Shown piece after piece: positions 31,386 through 40,780 of a DNA stretch of 64,000 nucleotides. The notes below the pieces were generated by a model. That model was given only the letters and a program-made list of their open reading frames with translations, did no database searches and had not been told where the DNA came from. Numbering within the stretch: position 1 is the first letter of the stretch; each line of letters starts with the position of its first letter. The position numbers were made by a program, and so were the translations under genes. Origin of the DNA: Pseudomonas sp. GD04091 (GTDB lineage: Bacteria > Pseudomonadota > Gammaproteobacteria > Pseudomonadales > Pseudomonadaceae); NCBI RefSeq assembly GCF_029836165.1, contig NZ_JAOEBG010000029.1, positions 1 through 64,000 of the forward strand, given 5' to 3'.

Positions 31386-33095
31386 TCACCGCGCCTCCAT
31401 ATGCGCAATCATCAACTGCACACTCTCATTCCCCCGAAACTCATTCACATCCAGCTTGTAAGCCAACTCCACCCACCGCACAGTCGGATTAGGCCAGACC
31501 TCCCGGTCGATACCAAAGGCAATCCCGTCCAACCGCACCGCCCCACATTCGCTCTTGAGCACGACCTTCAAATGCCGCTCCCCCACGACCCGCTGTTCGA
31601 CCAGCTGGAACACCCCGTGGAACAACGGCTCCGGAAAGTGCTGCCCCCAAGGCCCGGCATTGCGCAAGGCCCGCGCCAGGTCCAGGTGAAACTCCTCGAC
31701 CGCCAAGGTGCCATCGGACAGCAACCGCCCGGTCAGGTCCTCCTCACGCAACTGCCGCCGGACTTCTTCGTCGAAGGCCTCGGCAAAGGCCGGGAAGTGC
31801 TCCGCCGGCAACGACAACCCCGCCGCCATGGCATGTCCGCCAAACTTGCTGATCAACGCCGGATGCCGCGCCGCCACCGCATCCAGCGCATCACGAATAT
31901 GGAACCCCGCCACCGACCGCGCCGACCCCTTGAGCATCCCCTCCCCCGCATCGGCAAAGGCGATGGTCGGACGGTGGTAACGCTCCTTCAGGCGCGAAGC
32001 GAGAATGCCGATCACACCCTGGTGCCAGTCAGCGTCGAACAGGCACAAGCCATAGGGCATGGACTCGACCGGCAGGTCCTTGAGCTGCGCCAGGGCCTCG
32101 CGCTGCATCCCCTGCTCGATGGACTTGCGGTCCTGGTTCAGGCCATCCAACTGCTGGGCCATGTCCAGCGCCAGGGCGGCGTCATCGCACAACAGGCATT
32201 CGATACCCAGGCTCATGTCGTCCAGGCGCCCGGCGGCATTGAGCCTGGGGCCGAGGATGAAACCCAGGTCGGTGGAGGTGATACGCCGATGGTCACGCCG
32301 GGCCACTTCGAGAATCGCCTTCAGGCCCGGGCGGGCCCGGCCGGCACGGATGCGCTCCAGCCCCTGGTGCACCAGGATGCGGTTGTTGGCATCCAGCGGC
32401 ACCACGTCGGCGACGCTGCCCAGCGCCACCAGGTCGAGCAGCTCGCCGATGTTCGGCTGGGGTTGCGCCTCGTAGCGCCCCAGGCTGCGCAGGCGCGCGC
32501 GCAGGGCCATCAATACATAGAAAATCACCCCGACGCCCGCCAGCGACTTGCTGGGGAACGTGCAGCCCGGCTGGTTCGGATTGACGATGGCATCGGCCTG
32601 CGGCAACTGCTCGCCGGGCAAGTGGTGATCGGTGACCAGCACCTTGAGCCCCGCAGCCTTGGCCGCCGCGACGCCCTCGACGCTGGAGATGCCATTGTCC
32701 ACGGTGATCAGCAGCTGCGGCTGGCGCTGCAAGGCGACCGCGACGATCTCCGGCGTCAGGCCGTAGCCGTATTCGAAACGGTTGGGCACCAGGTAGTCGA
32801 CATGCGCCGCGCCCAGCAGGCGCAGGCCAAGCACGCCGACCGTGCTGGCCGTGGCGCCGTCGGCGTCGAAGTCGCCGACGATCAGGATGCGCTGGCCCTG
32901 GTCGAGCGCCGCCACCAGCAGGTCCACCGCCGCGTCGATGCCCTTGAGCTGCTGATAGGGCAGCAAGCGCGCCAGGCTCTTGTCCAGTTCGGCCTCGGAC
33001 TGCACGCCGCGGGCGGCGTACAGGCGGGCCAGCAAAGGTGGCAGGTTGCCCAGCAATGGCAAGGGCGACGGCAGGGGACGGGGTTCGATGCGCAT
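31386..33095 (-). CDS. recJ: Single-stranded-DNA-specific exonuclease RecJ
   Basis: A 5'-to-3' ssDNA exonuclease for recombination and mismatch repair. The 569-residue protein has the DHH-superfamily motifs: VGDFDADGATASTVG (motif I), VTDHHLPGE (motif III, with the DHH), and NPNQPGCTFPSKSLAGVGVI. Later come ALGSVADVVPL and the DHHA1 region with SVAGFHIRDALDAVAARHP and FGGHAMAAGLSL. The length and order are normal. It lies 30 bases downstream of the YaeQ gene on the same strand. Its stop codon abuts the AATC tandem array, so its message would run into the structured repeat B unless it is terminated. Confidence 0.97.
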   Translation of the reverse strand: MRIEPRPLPSPLPLLGNLPPLLARLYAARGVQSEAELDKSLARLLPYQQLKGIDAAVDLLVAALDQGQRILIVGDFDADGATASTVGVLGLRLLGAAHVDYLVPNRFEYGYGLTPEIVAVALQRQPQLLITVDNGISSVEGVAAAKAAGLKVLVTDHHLPGEQLPQADAIVNPNQPGCTFPSKSLAGVGVIFYVLMALRARLRSLGRYEAQPQPNIGELLDLVALGSVADVVPLDANNRILVHQGLERIRAGRARPGLKAILEVARRDHRRITSTDLGFILGPRLNAAGRLDDMSLGIECLLCDDAALALDMAQQLDGLNQDRKSIEQGMQREALAQLKDLPVESMPYGLCLFDADWHQGVIGILASRLKERYHRPTIAFADAGEGMLKGSARSVAGFHIRDALDAVAARHPALISKFGGHAMAAGLSLPAEHFPAFAEAFDEEVRRQLREEDLTGRLLSDGTLAVEEFHLDLARALRNAGPWGQHFPEPLFHGVFQLVEQRVVGERHLKVVLKSECGAVRLDGIAFGIDREVWPNPTVRWVELAYKLDVNEFRGNESVQLMIAHMEAR

Positions 33096-33125
33096 GGGGC
33101 CTTCGGTACTCAGGTAGGGATCAGG

Positions 33126-33668
33126 TCAGCCGCGCTCGCCGAGCAGCCATTCCAGCTGCACTTCGTGCTGGCCACGGTCGTCGGTGACGAACACGGTGCC
33201 TTCGCTGATCATCACGTCCCACTTGATGGTGCGTGGCATGTCGCTGGCCAGCGTCTCCAGCACTTCCTGGGGCACGGCGGCAATGTTCAGGTTCTTCAGG
33301 CCCTTGACCGCATCGACCACCTTGTTCTGCCAGACCCGCAGGCTGCCATAGGCCAGCAGGCTGGTGCGCTCGGTACGGCGCGAGCACCAGGTCAGGCGCT
33401 CGGCGTCAGGCTGGCCGACCTCGATCCAGTGCAGGATGCGATCGTCCAGGCTCTTTTCCCACAATGCCGCTTCATCGACATCCGACAGGCCCCGGCCGAA
33501 CGACAGGTTCTCGTTGTACCAGAGCGCGTAGGCCAGCAACCGCACGGCCATGCGCTCCTCGGTCTCCGAAGGGTGGCGGGCGATGGTCTGGCGGACACTT
33601 TCATACACGCCGCGATCGAGGTCGGTCAGATTCAGTTCGAACTTGTAGGTGGTGGACGGCTGGGCCAT
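33126..33668 (-). CDS. yaeQ: YaeQ family protein
   Basis: A 180-residue cytosolic protein of the YaeQ family, which has a PD-(D/E)XK nuclease-like fold and was linked in early work to RfaH-related antitermination phenotypes. Typical stretches are TTYKFELNLTDLDRGVYESV at the N terminus, ERMAVRLLAYALWYNENLSFGR, HWIEVGQPDAERLTWCSRRT and the C-terminal TVFVTDDRGQHEVQLEWL. The start at 33668 gives the family N terminus, and the long upstream open frame is spurious. It precedes recJ with a 30-base gap. Its biochemical role is unknown. Confidence 0.95.
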   Translation of the reverse strand: MAQPSTTYKFELNLTDLDRGVYESVRQTIARHPSETEERMAVRLLAYALWYNENLSFGRGLSDVDEAALWEKSLDDRILHWIEVGQPDAERLTWCSRRTERTSLLAYGSLRVWQNKVVDAVKGLKNLNIAAVPQEVLETLASDMPRTIKWDVMISEGTVFVTDDRGQHEVQLEWLLGERG

Positions 33669-33804
33669 GGGCGCTGGGCTTCGTTGATAGAGAAAGTCGC
33701 ACAGTCTACCCGATCCGACACCCGCGCGGGCCCAACACCGATATACCTGCCGCCGCCGAGCTGTGATACAACCACCGCTCCACGCCATTCGCCTCGGAAA
33801 CCCC

Positions 33805-35004
33805 ATGCCTACGCCCAGCAAACCCCTCGCCGGCCTGAAAGTCATCGAACTCGGCACGCTGATCGCCGGCCCGTTCGCCTCGCGCATCTGCGCCGAGTTC
33901 GGCGCCGAGGTGGTCAAGGTCGAGTCGCCCGACGGCGGAGACCCGCTGCGCAAGTGGCGCAAGCTGTACGAAGGCACGTCGCTGTGGTGGTTCGTGCAGG
34001 CGCGCAACAAGCAGTCGCTCACCCTCAACCTCAAGCACCCGGAGGGCCGCGAAGTCCTCGAACGCCTGCTCGCGGATGCCGACATCCTGATCGAGAACTT
34101 CCGCCCCGGCGTACTGGAGAAGCTCGGCCTGGGCTGGGACGTGCTGCACGCGCTCAATCCGCGCCTGGTCATGGTGCGCCTGTCGGGCTTCGGCCAGACC
34201 GGCCCGATGAAGGACCAGCCCGGTTTCGGCGCGGTCGGCGAGTCCATGGGCGGCCTGCGCTACATCACCGGCTTCGAGGACCGTCCGCCGGTACGCACCG
34301 GGATTTCCATCGGTGACTCCATTGCCGCCCTGTGGGGGGTGATCGGTGCGCTGATGGCCCTGCGCCACCGCGAAGTGAACGGCGGCCAGGGCCAGGTGGT
34401 GGACGTGGCGCTGTACGAAGCGATCTTCGCCATGATGGAAAGCATGGTCCCGGAATTCGACGTGTTCGGCTTCATCCGCGAACGCACCGGCAACATCATG
34501 CCAGGCATCACCCCCTCCTCCATCCACACCACCGCCGATGGCCGCCACGTGCAGATCGGCGCCAACGGCGACGCAATCTTCAAGCGCTTCATGCAGGCCA
34601 TCGGCCGTGACGACCTGGCGGACGACCCGGCGCTGGCCAGCAATGACGGCCGTGATGCCCGCCGCGACGAGCTGTACGGCGTGATCGATCGCTGGGCCAA
34701 CAGCCTGCCGCTGAGCACGGTGATGCAGACCCTCACCGACGCCGAGGTGCCGGCCAGCCGCATCTATTCGGCCGAAGACATGTTCAGCGATCCGCAGTTC
34801 CTTGCCCGGGAGATGTTCCTCCAGGCCCGCCTGCCGGACGGCAAGCCGTTCAAGATGCCGGGCATCGTGCCCAAGCTGTCCGACACGCCGGGCTCCAGCG
34901 AGTGGGTCGGGCCGGCCCTGGGCGAGCATACCGCCAAGGTGCTCGCCAGCCTGGGTTACGACGAAGCCGCCATCGCTCGCCTGCGCGCAGCCGGTACGGT
35001 CTGA
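33805..35004 (+). CDS. CaiB/BaiF-family CoA-transferase
   Basis: A class III CoA-transferase of 399 residues that moves CoA between carboxylic acids. Features are LKVIELGTLIAGPFASR and FGAEVVKVESPDGGDPLR at the N terminus, and NKQSLTLNLKHPEGREVLERL. The catalytic Asp171 lies in TGISIGDSIAALWG, near where formyl-CoA transferase has its Asp169. The CoA donor and acceptor are not evident, and no neighbouring acyl-CoA pathway gene gives a hint. The start at 33805 is chosen over the longer frame to 33763 because it gives the family N terminus. It is followed after 12 bases by a periplasmic binding protein gene. Confidence 0.92.
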   Translation: MPTPSKPLAGLKVIELGTLIAGPFASRICAEFGAEVVKVESPDGGDPLRKWRKLYEGTSLWWFVQARNKQSLTLNLKHPEGREVLERLLADADILIENFRPGVLEKLGLGWDVLHALNPRLVMVRLSGFGQTGPMKDQPGFGAVGESMGGLRYITGFEDRPPVRTGISIGDSIAALWGVIGALMALRHREVNGGQGQVVDVALYEAIFAMMESMVPEFDVFGFIRERTGNIMPGITPSSIHTTADGRHVQIGANGDAIFKRFMQAIGRDDLADDPALASNDGRDARRDELYGVIDRWANSLPLSTVMQTLTDAEVPASRIYSAEDMFSDPQFLAREMFLQARLPDGKPFKMPGIVPKLSDTPGSSEWVGPALGEHTAKVLASLGYDEAAIARLRAAGTV

Positions 35005-35016
35005 CCCCTCGGGCCC

Positions 35017-35892
35017 ATGGGTATCACACGCCTTCCCGTCCTGCTCTGCCTGTTGTTCCTGCTGACGGGACAATCGGTCGACGCCAAGGAGCGCCTGTTG
35101 TGGCTGGTGCGCGACCTGCCGCCGTTCACCATCTTCGAAGGCCCGGAGAAAGGCCAGGGCGTGATCGACCAGTTGCTGCCCCTGCTGATCGCGCACATGC
35201 CCGAGTACGATCACAGCATCGTCCGGGTCAACCGCGCCCGGGGCATCCAGATGCTCCAGGAGCCGAGCTTCACCTGCGACCCGACCCTGCTGTGGACGCC
35301 GGAACGGGCCAGGTACGTCCACTTTTCCGAACCCTCGCTGGGCGTGCTCAGCGGCGGGCTGGTGGTACGCAAGCAGGACGAGGAGCTGCTGGCGCCCTTC
35401 CTCGACGAGCAACAGGTGGACCTCGAGCGGTTGTTGACCCAGACCCGGCTCAAACTGGGCGTCGTCGCCGAGCGCAGCTACAGCGTGCAGGTCGATGAGA
35501 TCCTTCGCCGGCTACCGGACAGCGCGTTCAGCCGCCACTACGGCAACGACGCCACCGCAAGCCTGCTGCAGATGCAGAAACTGGGACGCTTGCAGCTGGT
35601 ACTCGGTTACTGGCCGGAAATCCGCTACCTGATCCAGCAGCAGGGTGGATCGCCGGAGGAGTACAGTTTTCATGCCATCCATAACGTCGATCGCTTCCAG
35701 TTCCTTCACATAGGCTGCTCGGACACGGCCCTGGGGCGCGAGGCCGTCGCCCACATCGACCAGTTGCTGCCCGACCTGCGCCACGAGCCGCTACCGCGCC
35801 TGTACGCGCACTGGCTGGACCCGCAGTTGCAGGAAGACTACCTCGAGCAGGCCCGCCACTTCTTTGATCGGAGCGAACCTGCGCAACCTTAG
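35017..35892 (+). CDS. Periplasmic substrate-binding-like protein (SBP family 3 type)
   Basis: A 291-residue protein with a clear Sec signal peptide (LPVLLCLLFLLTGQSVDA, cleavage near residue 23). The mature domain resembles amino-acid-type ABC solute-binding proteins. LLWLVRDLPPFTIFEGPEKG is the first strand, and GVIDQLLPLLIAHM and LKLGVVAERSYSVQVDEILR follow. No permease or ATPase gene adjoins it, so it may work alone as a sensor or belong to the orphan periplasmic group found widely in Pseudomonas. The start is 12 bases after the CoA-transferase stop, so co-transcription is likely, but the functional link is unclear. Confidence 0.83.
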   Translation: MGITRLPVLLCLLFLLTGQSVDAKERLLWLVRDLPPFTIFEGPEKGQGVIDQLLPLLIAHMPEYDHSIVRVNRARGIQMLQEPSFTCDPTLLWTPERARYVHFSEPSLGVLSGGLVVRKQDEELLAPFLDEQQVDLERLLTQTRLKLGVVAERSYSVQVDEILRRLPDSAFSRHYGNDATASLLQMQKLGRLQLVLGYWPEIRYLIQQQGGSPEEYSFHAIHNVDRFQFLHIGCSDTALGREAVAHIDQLLPDLRHEPLPRLYAHWLDPQLQEDYLEQARHFFDRSEPAQP

Positions 35893-35905
35893 CGCGCAAA
35901 AAGAA

Positions 35906-35936
35906 ACCCCGGCCGCTGGGGAAGGACGACCGGGGT
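35906..35936 (-). terminator. Hairpin terminator after the 36028 gene
   Basis: ACCCCGG (35906-35912) pairs with CCGGGGT (35930-35936). On the minus strand it is followed by TTTCTTTTT, a good terminator for the 93-residue gene. It lies 14 bases after the plus-strand gene's stop and may end that message too. Confidence 0.8.
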
Positions 35937-36027
35937 CAAGCGAAAGTCCTGAGACTTCCAGTGGCAACCTGAGGAGCGCCGGAGCAAAGCACTCACCACG
36001 CTGCCCCTACTGGCTCTGATAAGCCCG

Positions 36028-36309
36028 TCAGGCGAAGGTTCCCTGAAGTTGTCGCTGATGCTGCAAGGCCGCGATCACGCAGGGCTGCAGGCGGCCCTCC
36101 ATGATCTGCAGGTCGCGGTGCAGGCCATCGACCAGGTCGACCAGCAGCTGTCGCTCAGCCAACTGGCGCGCACTGACCTTGCACTGCAAGATCTTCACGC
36201 CGCGCTCATCGTACAGGGTCAGCTGGCGATTGCCGCCGACATCGGCCATGCCGAGTTCGGCCTGGTAGGGGTTCAGGGCATCGGTGAGCAGTCTGCAGAT
36301 TCTTTCCAT
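36028..36309 (-). CDS. Small conserved hypothetical protein
   Basis: A 93-residue soluble protein beginning MERICRLLTDALNPYQAELG. It contains a short beta-rich part (NRQLTLYDERGVKILQCKVS) followed by a helix (QLLVDLVDGLHRDLQIMEG). No motif is recognised. A GTG at 36318 is in frame, but ATG 36309 with an AGAG eight bases upstream looks better. It is on the minus strand, with the receiver-like gene 75 bases upstream on the same strand. A terminator lies beyond its stop. Confidence 0.7.
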   Translation of the reverse strand: MERICRLLTDALNPYQAELGMADVGGNRQLTLYDERGVKILQCKVSARQLAERQLLVDLVDGLHRDLQIMEGRLQPCVIAALQHQRQLQGTFA

Positions 36310-36383
36310 CCGGATCACTCTGGCTTGTGGGCATATCGGAACTGACCGTCAGCCTGGATGGAAAGTTCGCCCATCAGGCCGGT

Positions 36384-36824
36384 TCACCGAGCATGCGCGG
36401 CGAACATGACAGTTTCGATAGCCCGGCAGGTACATCTGTCGGGCCGTGGCGCCAGGCAGTGCAGCGCCCGCCCCAGCGCCGTGGTCAGTCGCCCCCAGGG
36501 CACATCGGGCAGTACCGGCAAACCGTGACGCTGGGCCTCGCCCGCCAGGTCCGGCCGCCCCTCCTGCGCCTGGCCGACGAACATCAGCGCCCGTGGCGAT
36601 ACGCCGGACGACAGCTGCGTGAACAGCGAACTGGCGCTGTTGCAGGGCATTGCATGATCGAGCACCAGCACATCCACGGGCAGCCCGCGACGAAGGCCCA
36701 GGCCAATGTCGGCCAGGCCTTCGACGAGCCTTACGCTATAGATGCCTTGGGCGTTGAACGCCTGATGCAGGAGGATCTGGTGGAAGGGACGGGACTGATG
36801 GATAAGGACACTGAGCCTGTACAT
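36384..36824 (-). CDS. Degenerate receiver-like protein of unknown function
   Basis: A 146-residue protein whose first 110 residues look like a response-regulator receiver domain: YRLSVLIHQSRPFHQILLHQ in place of beta1-alpha1, VDVLVLDHAMP as beta3 with a candidate phospho-Asp, and RALMFVGQAQ as beta4. The usual acidic pair after beta1 is missing (HQS instead of DD), so phosphorylation would be compromised. The C-terminal tail has two close cysteines (RPDRCTCRAIE). It has no output domain. The start at 36824 has GGAAAGG upstream. This is an inference from pattern; it may be an unrelated Rossmann-like fold. Confidence 0.6.
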   Translation of the reverse strand: MYRLSVLIHQSRPFHQILLHQAFNAQGIYSVRLVEGLADIGLGLRRGLPVDVLVLDHAMPCNSASSLFTQLSSGVSPRALMFVGQAQEGRPDLAGEAQRHGLPVLPDVPWGRLTTALGRALHCLAPRPDRCTCRAIETVMFAAHAR

Positions 36825-37026
36825 TGGCCTTTCCTCGGACGATATGCCTTGAGAACGAGGGGGCCACTTTAGTAGGGCGGTGGCGGCAGCTACATAGGAA
36901 AAATCCGAAAACAATCGCGGCGGTGAAGCGCCCCGACTCACCCTCCCCCACAGTTGTCCCTGCAGGAGCGCGCTGGTCGGAGCGCCGCACCGCCGCGAAT
37001 GGCAGGCGGGCAGCCCGAGGCTTGGC

Positions 37027-38436
37027 TTACAGCGGCTTGCCGCGATTGCCGTGCTGGCTGACGAAGGCCTGGACGGTCTTCAGGTCGTTGGCCAGCACCG
37101 TGCAGCGCTCCTCGCGGCTGAACAGATCGCTCAGGTGCGCTGGCAGCTCGAGCGCCTTGCCGACACCCGCCTTCTCCACCGCCTCGGGGAATTTGACCGG
37201 GTGCGCGGTACCCAGCACCACCATCGGCGTATCCAGGCTGCGACGGCACTCGCGGGCGGCTTTGACACCGATCGCGGTGTGCGGGTCGAGCACCTCACCC
37301 GTGCTCTGGAATACCTCGGCGATGGTCTCGCAGGTCTGCTCGTCGGTCACCGCCAGCGAATCGAACAACTTGCGCGCCTCGGTCCAGCGATCCTGTTCGA
37401 CGCTGAAGCCGCCACCCTGTTTGAAGGTGTCCATCAGCTTGGCGACCGCCGCGCCATTGCGACCATGCAGGTCGAACAGCAGGCGCTCGAAGTTGGACGA
37501 GACCATGATGTCCATCGACGGCGACAGGGTCGGGTGCAGGGCATCCTTGACGTACTGGTTGCCGCTCATGAAGCGGTGCAGGATGTCGTTGCGGTTGGTC
37601 GCGACCACCAGCTGGCTGATCGGCAGGCCCATGTTGCGAGCCAGGTAGCCGGCGAAGATATCGCCGAAGTTGCCGGTCGGCACCGAGAACGCCACCGAAC
37701 GGGCCGGGCCACCGAGCTGCAGCGCCGCGTGGAAGTAATAGACGATCTGGGCCATGATCCGCGCCCAGTTGATCGAGTTGACCGCCACCAGGCGCGTGCC
37801 CTTGAGGAACGACTGGTCGGCGAAGCTGGCCTTGACCATCTCCTGGCAGTCGTCGAAGTTGCCCTCGATGGCGATGTTGTGGATGTTGTCGCCGAGGATG
37901 GTGGTCATCTGCCGGCGCTGCACTTCCGACACGCGCTGGTGCGGGTGCAGGATGAAGATGTCGACGTTGTCGCAACGGCGGCAGCCTTCGATGGCGGCCG
38001 AGCCGGTGTCACCGCTGGTGGCACCGACGATCACCACGCGCTCGCCGCGCTTGACCAGCACGTGGTCGAGCAGGCGGCCGAGCAGTTGCAGGGCGAAGTC
38101 CTTGAAGGCCAGGGTCGGGCCGTGGAACAGCTCCATGACCCACTCGTTGCCGTTGAGCTGGCGCAGCGGCGCAACCGCGGCATGAGCGAAGTTGCCGTAG
38201 GTTTCTTCGAGAATCTTCTTGAAATCGGCGTCGGCGATGCTGCCTTCGACGAACGGGCGCATCACCCGGAAGGCCAGTTCGTGATACGGCAGGCCAGCCC
38301 AGGAGGCGATCTCTTCCTGGGTGAAGCGTGGCAGGTTCTCGGGAACGTACAGGCCGCCGTCGCTGGCCAGACCAGCCAGCAGGACGTCTTCGAAGTTCAG
38401 GGCCGGAGCCTGGCCACGGGTACTGATATAGCGCAT
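37027..38436 (-). CDS. thrC: Threonine synthase
   Basis: A PLP enzyme that converts O-phosphohomoserine to threonine. The 469-residue protein is of the long class, with the PLP lysine at position 112 in FHGPTLAFKDFALQLLGR. The glycine-rich phosphate-binding motif is VIVGATSGDTGSAAIEG and the substrate-site segment is SVPTGNFGDIFAGYLAR. It lies 54 bases downstream of hom on the same strand, forming the hom-thrC pair that takes aspartate semialdehyde to threonine. The sequence is intact. The usual stop at 37027 is followed by a region with no terminator that I can point to. Confidence 0.97.
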   Translation of the reverse strand: MRYISTRGQAPALNFEDVLLAGLASDGGLYVPENLPRFTQEEIASWAGLPYHELAFRVMRPFVEGSIADADFKKILEETYGNFAHAAVAPLRQLNGNEWVMELFHGPTLAFKDFALQLLGRLLDHVLVKRGERVVIVGATSGDTGSAAIEGCRRCDNVDIFILHPHQRVSEVQRRQMTTILGDNIHNIAIEGNFDDCQEMVKASFADQSFLKGTRLVAVNSINWARIMAQIVYYFHAALQLGGPARSVAFSVPTGNFGDIFAGYLARNMGLPISQLVVATNRNDILHRFMSGNQYVKDALHPTLSPSMDIMVSSNFERLLFDLHGRNGAAVAKLMDTFKQGGGFSVEQDRWTEARKLFDSLAVTDEQTCETIAEVFQSTGEVLDPHTAIGVKAARECRRSLDTPMVVLGTAHPVKFPEAVEKAGVGKALELPAHLSDLFSREERCTVLANDLKTVQAFVSQHGNRGKPL

Positions 38437-38490
38437 GGGTGCAAACCTTCGTTTCTGGGCGCGGGCCGCCGTCGCGACCCGCCGCCGGAA

Positions 38491-39795
38491 TTAATTGAGC
38501 TGTTCGACGCGGATGCGCACGACCTTGCCGACCACGTCCTGGAGCGCTTCCAGGGCGACGATGGCGTCGTCGATGCGTTGCTCGACCACACGGTGGGTCA
38601 GGAGGATCATCGGCACCAGGCCATCCTGCTCCTCGGCTTCCTTCTGCATGATCGACTCGATGTTGATGCCGCGCTCCGAGAGAATGCTGGCGACCTGGGC
38701 CAGCACGCCCGGGTGGTCCTTGGCCTGGATGCGCAGGTAGTAGGCGCTTTCGCAGGCTTCGATCGGCAGGATCGGATGGGCCGACAGCGCATCCGGCTGG
38801 AAGGCCAGGTGCGGCACGCGGTTCTCCGGGTCGGAGGTCATGGCGCGCACCACGTCGACCAGGTCGGCGACCACCGACGAGGCGGTCGGCTCCATGCCGG
38901 CGCCGGCGCCGTAGTACAGGGTGGAGCCCGCGGCGTCACCGTTGACCATCACCGCGTTCATCACGCCGTTGACGTTGGCGATCAGGCGATCGTTGGGGAT
39001 CAGCGTCGGGTGCACGCGCAGCTCGATGCCGTCGGCGGTGCGACGGGCCACGCCCAGGTGCTTGATGCGGTAGCCCAGAGCCTCGGCGTAGTTGACGTCG
39101 GCGGTGGTCAGCTGGGTGATGCCCTCGGTGTAGGCCTTGTCGAACTGCAGCGGGATACCGAAGGCGATGGACGCCAGGATGGTCAGCTTGTGCGCGGCGT
39201 CGATGCCTTCGACGTCGAAGGTCGGGTCGGCTTCGGCATAGCCCAGCGCCTGGGCCTCGGCGAGCACGTCGGGGAAGGCGCGGCCCTTGTCGCGCATCTC
39301 GGTGAGAATGAAGTTGCCGGTGCCGTTGATGATCCCGGCCAGCCAGTTGATGTGGTTGGCCGAGAGGCCCTCGCGAATCGCCTTGATCACCGGGATGCCA
39401 CCGGCCACGGCGGCTTCGAAGGCGACGATGACGCCCTTCTCGCGGGCCTTGGCGAAGATCTCGTTACCGTGCACGGCGATCAGCGCCTTGTTGGCGGTGA
39501 CCACGTGCTTGCCGTTGTCGATGGCCTTGAGCACCAGGTCGCGAGCGATGGTGTAGCCGCCGATCAGTTCGATGACGATATCGATCTCGGGGTTGCTCGC
39601 GACTTCGAACACATCAGCGGTAATGGGGGTACCGGTAATCTGGCAGTTCGGGTTCTGCGAGCGCATGGCAATCTGTGCCACTTCAATACCGCGCCCGGCA
39701 CGGCGGGCGATCTCCTCGGCGTTGCGCTGAAGTACATTGAAGGTTCCGCCACCGACGGTCCCCAACCCACAGATGCCTACTTTGACCGGTTTCAC
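38491..39795 (-). CDS. hom: Homoserine dehydrogenase
   Basis: Reduces aspartate semialdehyde to homoserine. The 434-residue protein has the NAD(P)-binding loop VGICGLGTVGGGTFNVLQ at the N terminus and ANKALIAVHGNEIF, followed by EAAVAGGIPVIKAIREGL. The catalytic LAGIINGTGNFILTEM segment is near residue 170, and a C-terminal ACT domain (residues about 350-434, LRIQAKDHPGVLAQVASIL) likely gives threonine feedback control. The start is GTG at 39795, with GGGGAG six bases upstream; the ATG-bearing upstream frame has no family N terminus. It is upstream of thrC and 82 bases downstream of dsbC. Confidence 0.97.
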   Translation of the reverse strand: MKPVKVGICGLGTVGGGTFNVLQRNAEEIARRAGRGIEVAQIAMRSQNPNCQITGTPITADVFEVASNPEIDIVIELIGGYTIARDLVLKAIDNGKHVVTANKALIAVHGNEIFAKAREKGVIVAFEAAVAGGIPVIKAIREGLSANHINWLAGIINGTGNFILTEMRDKGRAFPDVLAEAQALGYAEADPTFDVEGIDAAHKLTILASIAFGIPLQFDKAYTEGITQLTTADVNYAEALGYRIKHLGVARRTADGIELRVHPTLIPNDRLIANVNGVMNAVMVNGDAAGSTLYYGAGAGMEPTASSVVADLVDVVRAMTSDPENRVPHLAFQPDALSAHPILPIEACESAYYLRIQAKDHPGVLAQVASILSERGINIESIMQKEAEEQDGLVPMILLTHRVVEQRIDDAIVALEALQDVVGKVVRIRVEQLN

Positions 39796-39877
39796 TGTGA
39801 ACTCCCCATTGAACGGCCGGCACCTGCGCCGACCGTGAAACATGCCGTCACCCCATGACGACGGCGTACTGAATTGA

Positions 39878-40627
39878 TTACTTGCTCTCTGCCAGGGCCA
39901 GCTTGGCCACCTGCGGCGCCGGCTGGTAACCCGGAATCACCTGGCCATTCTGCAGCACGATGGCCGGCGTGCCATTCACACCGATCGACTGGCCGAGCTG
40001 GAATTGCTTGCTGACCGGGTTGGCGCACTTGGCGGCCTTGATCTCTTTACCGTCGACCATCTTGTCCAGCGCCGCACGGCGATCACTGGAGCACCAGACC
40101 GCCTGCAGCTGCTCGTCGCCCGGCGAGCCCAGGCCCTGGCGCGGGAAGGCGACGTAGCGCACTTCGATACCGCGACGGTTGAGCTCCGGCACTTCGGCGT
40201 GCAGCTTGTGGCAGTACGGGCAGGTGGTGTCGGTAAACACAGTGATGTGCGACTTGGTCTCGCCCTTGGCCGGGTAGACGACCATCTCCGCCGTGGGGAT
40301 GCCGTTGATCAGCTTGGCGACACCCTGGCGCTCGGTCTTCTCGGTGAGGTTGACCGGCTTGCCGTCCTGGATCTGGAACAGGTAGCCCTGCATCACGAAC
40401 TGGCCGTCGGCGCTGGCATACAGCACGCGGCCACCTTGCAGCTTGACTTCGTAGAGGCCGTTGAGCGGGCTGCTGGCAACGCTCTCGACCGGCACTTCCA
40501 GCTGCAGGTTCTGCAGCGACTTGCGGATAGCCTGCTCGGCGCCGGCGGTGCTGTCGGTGGCCGCGGCGGCGGCAAAGGTACTGGCCAACGCCAACGCGGC
40601 GGCGGCGAAAATCTGGGTCACGCGCAT
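39878..40627 (-). CDS. dsbC: Thiol:disulfide interchange protein DsbC
   Basis: A periplasmic disulfide isomerase. The 249-residue precursor has an Ala-rich signal peptide (FAAAALALASTFAAAA, cleavage near residue 23). An N-terminal dimerisation domain (LQLEVPVESVASSPLNGLYE) precedes a thioredoxin-like domain with the active site CPYC at residues 136-139. A second cysteine pair (WCSSDRR and KCANPV) and the cis-Pro region GTPAIVLQNG are typical. AGGAG sits nine bases upstream of the ATG. It lies between xerD and hom on one strand, an arrangement I recall as conserved in Pseudomonas. Confidence 0.96.
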   Translation of the reverse strand: MRVTQIFAAAALALASTFAAAAATDSTAGAEQAIRKSLQNLQLEVPVESVASSPLNGLYEVKLQGGRVLYASADGQFVMQGYLFQIQDGKPVNLTEKTERQGVAKLINGIPTAEMVVYPAKGETKSHITVFTDTTCPYCHKLHAEVPELNRRGIEVRYVAFPRQGLGSPGDEQLQAVWCSSDRRAALDKMVDGKEIKAAKCANPVSKQFQLGQSIGVNGTPAIVLQNGQVIPGYQPAPQVAKLALAESK

Positions 40628-40780
40628 GGGGTACTCCTGAAGGCGGACGGGGCCGGAGGGCGTCGCCCGCGCACCGCGCGTGGCGAAAAATCGGCCCTTG
40701 CAACAAACCGTCCAAGCCTACCACAACAGACCGGCGCAGTAGGGGTACTCAGGCACCGGTCGGCGGAACATGAAAATCCT

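Noticed and set aside
37051..39858. 935-codon plus-strand open frame opposite thrC and hom
   Set aside because: It is the antisense shadow of conserved genes; the product is Val/Gly/Asp/His rich and resembles no protein.
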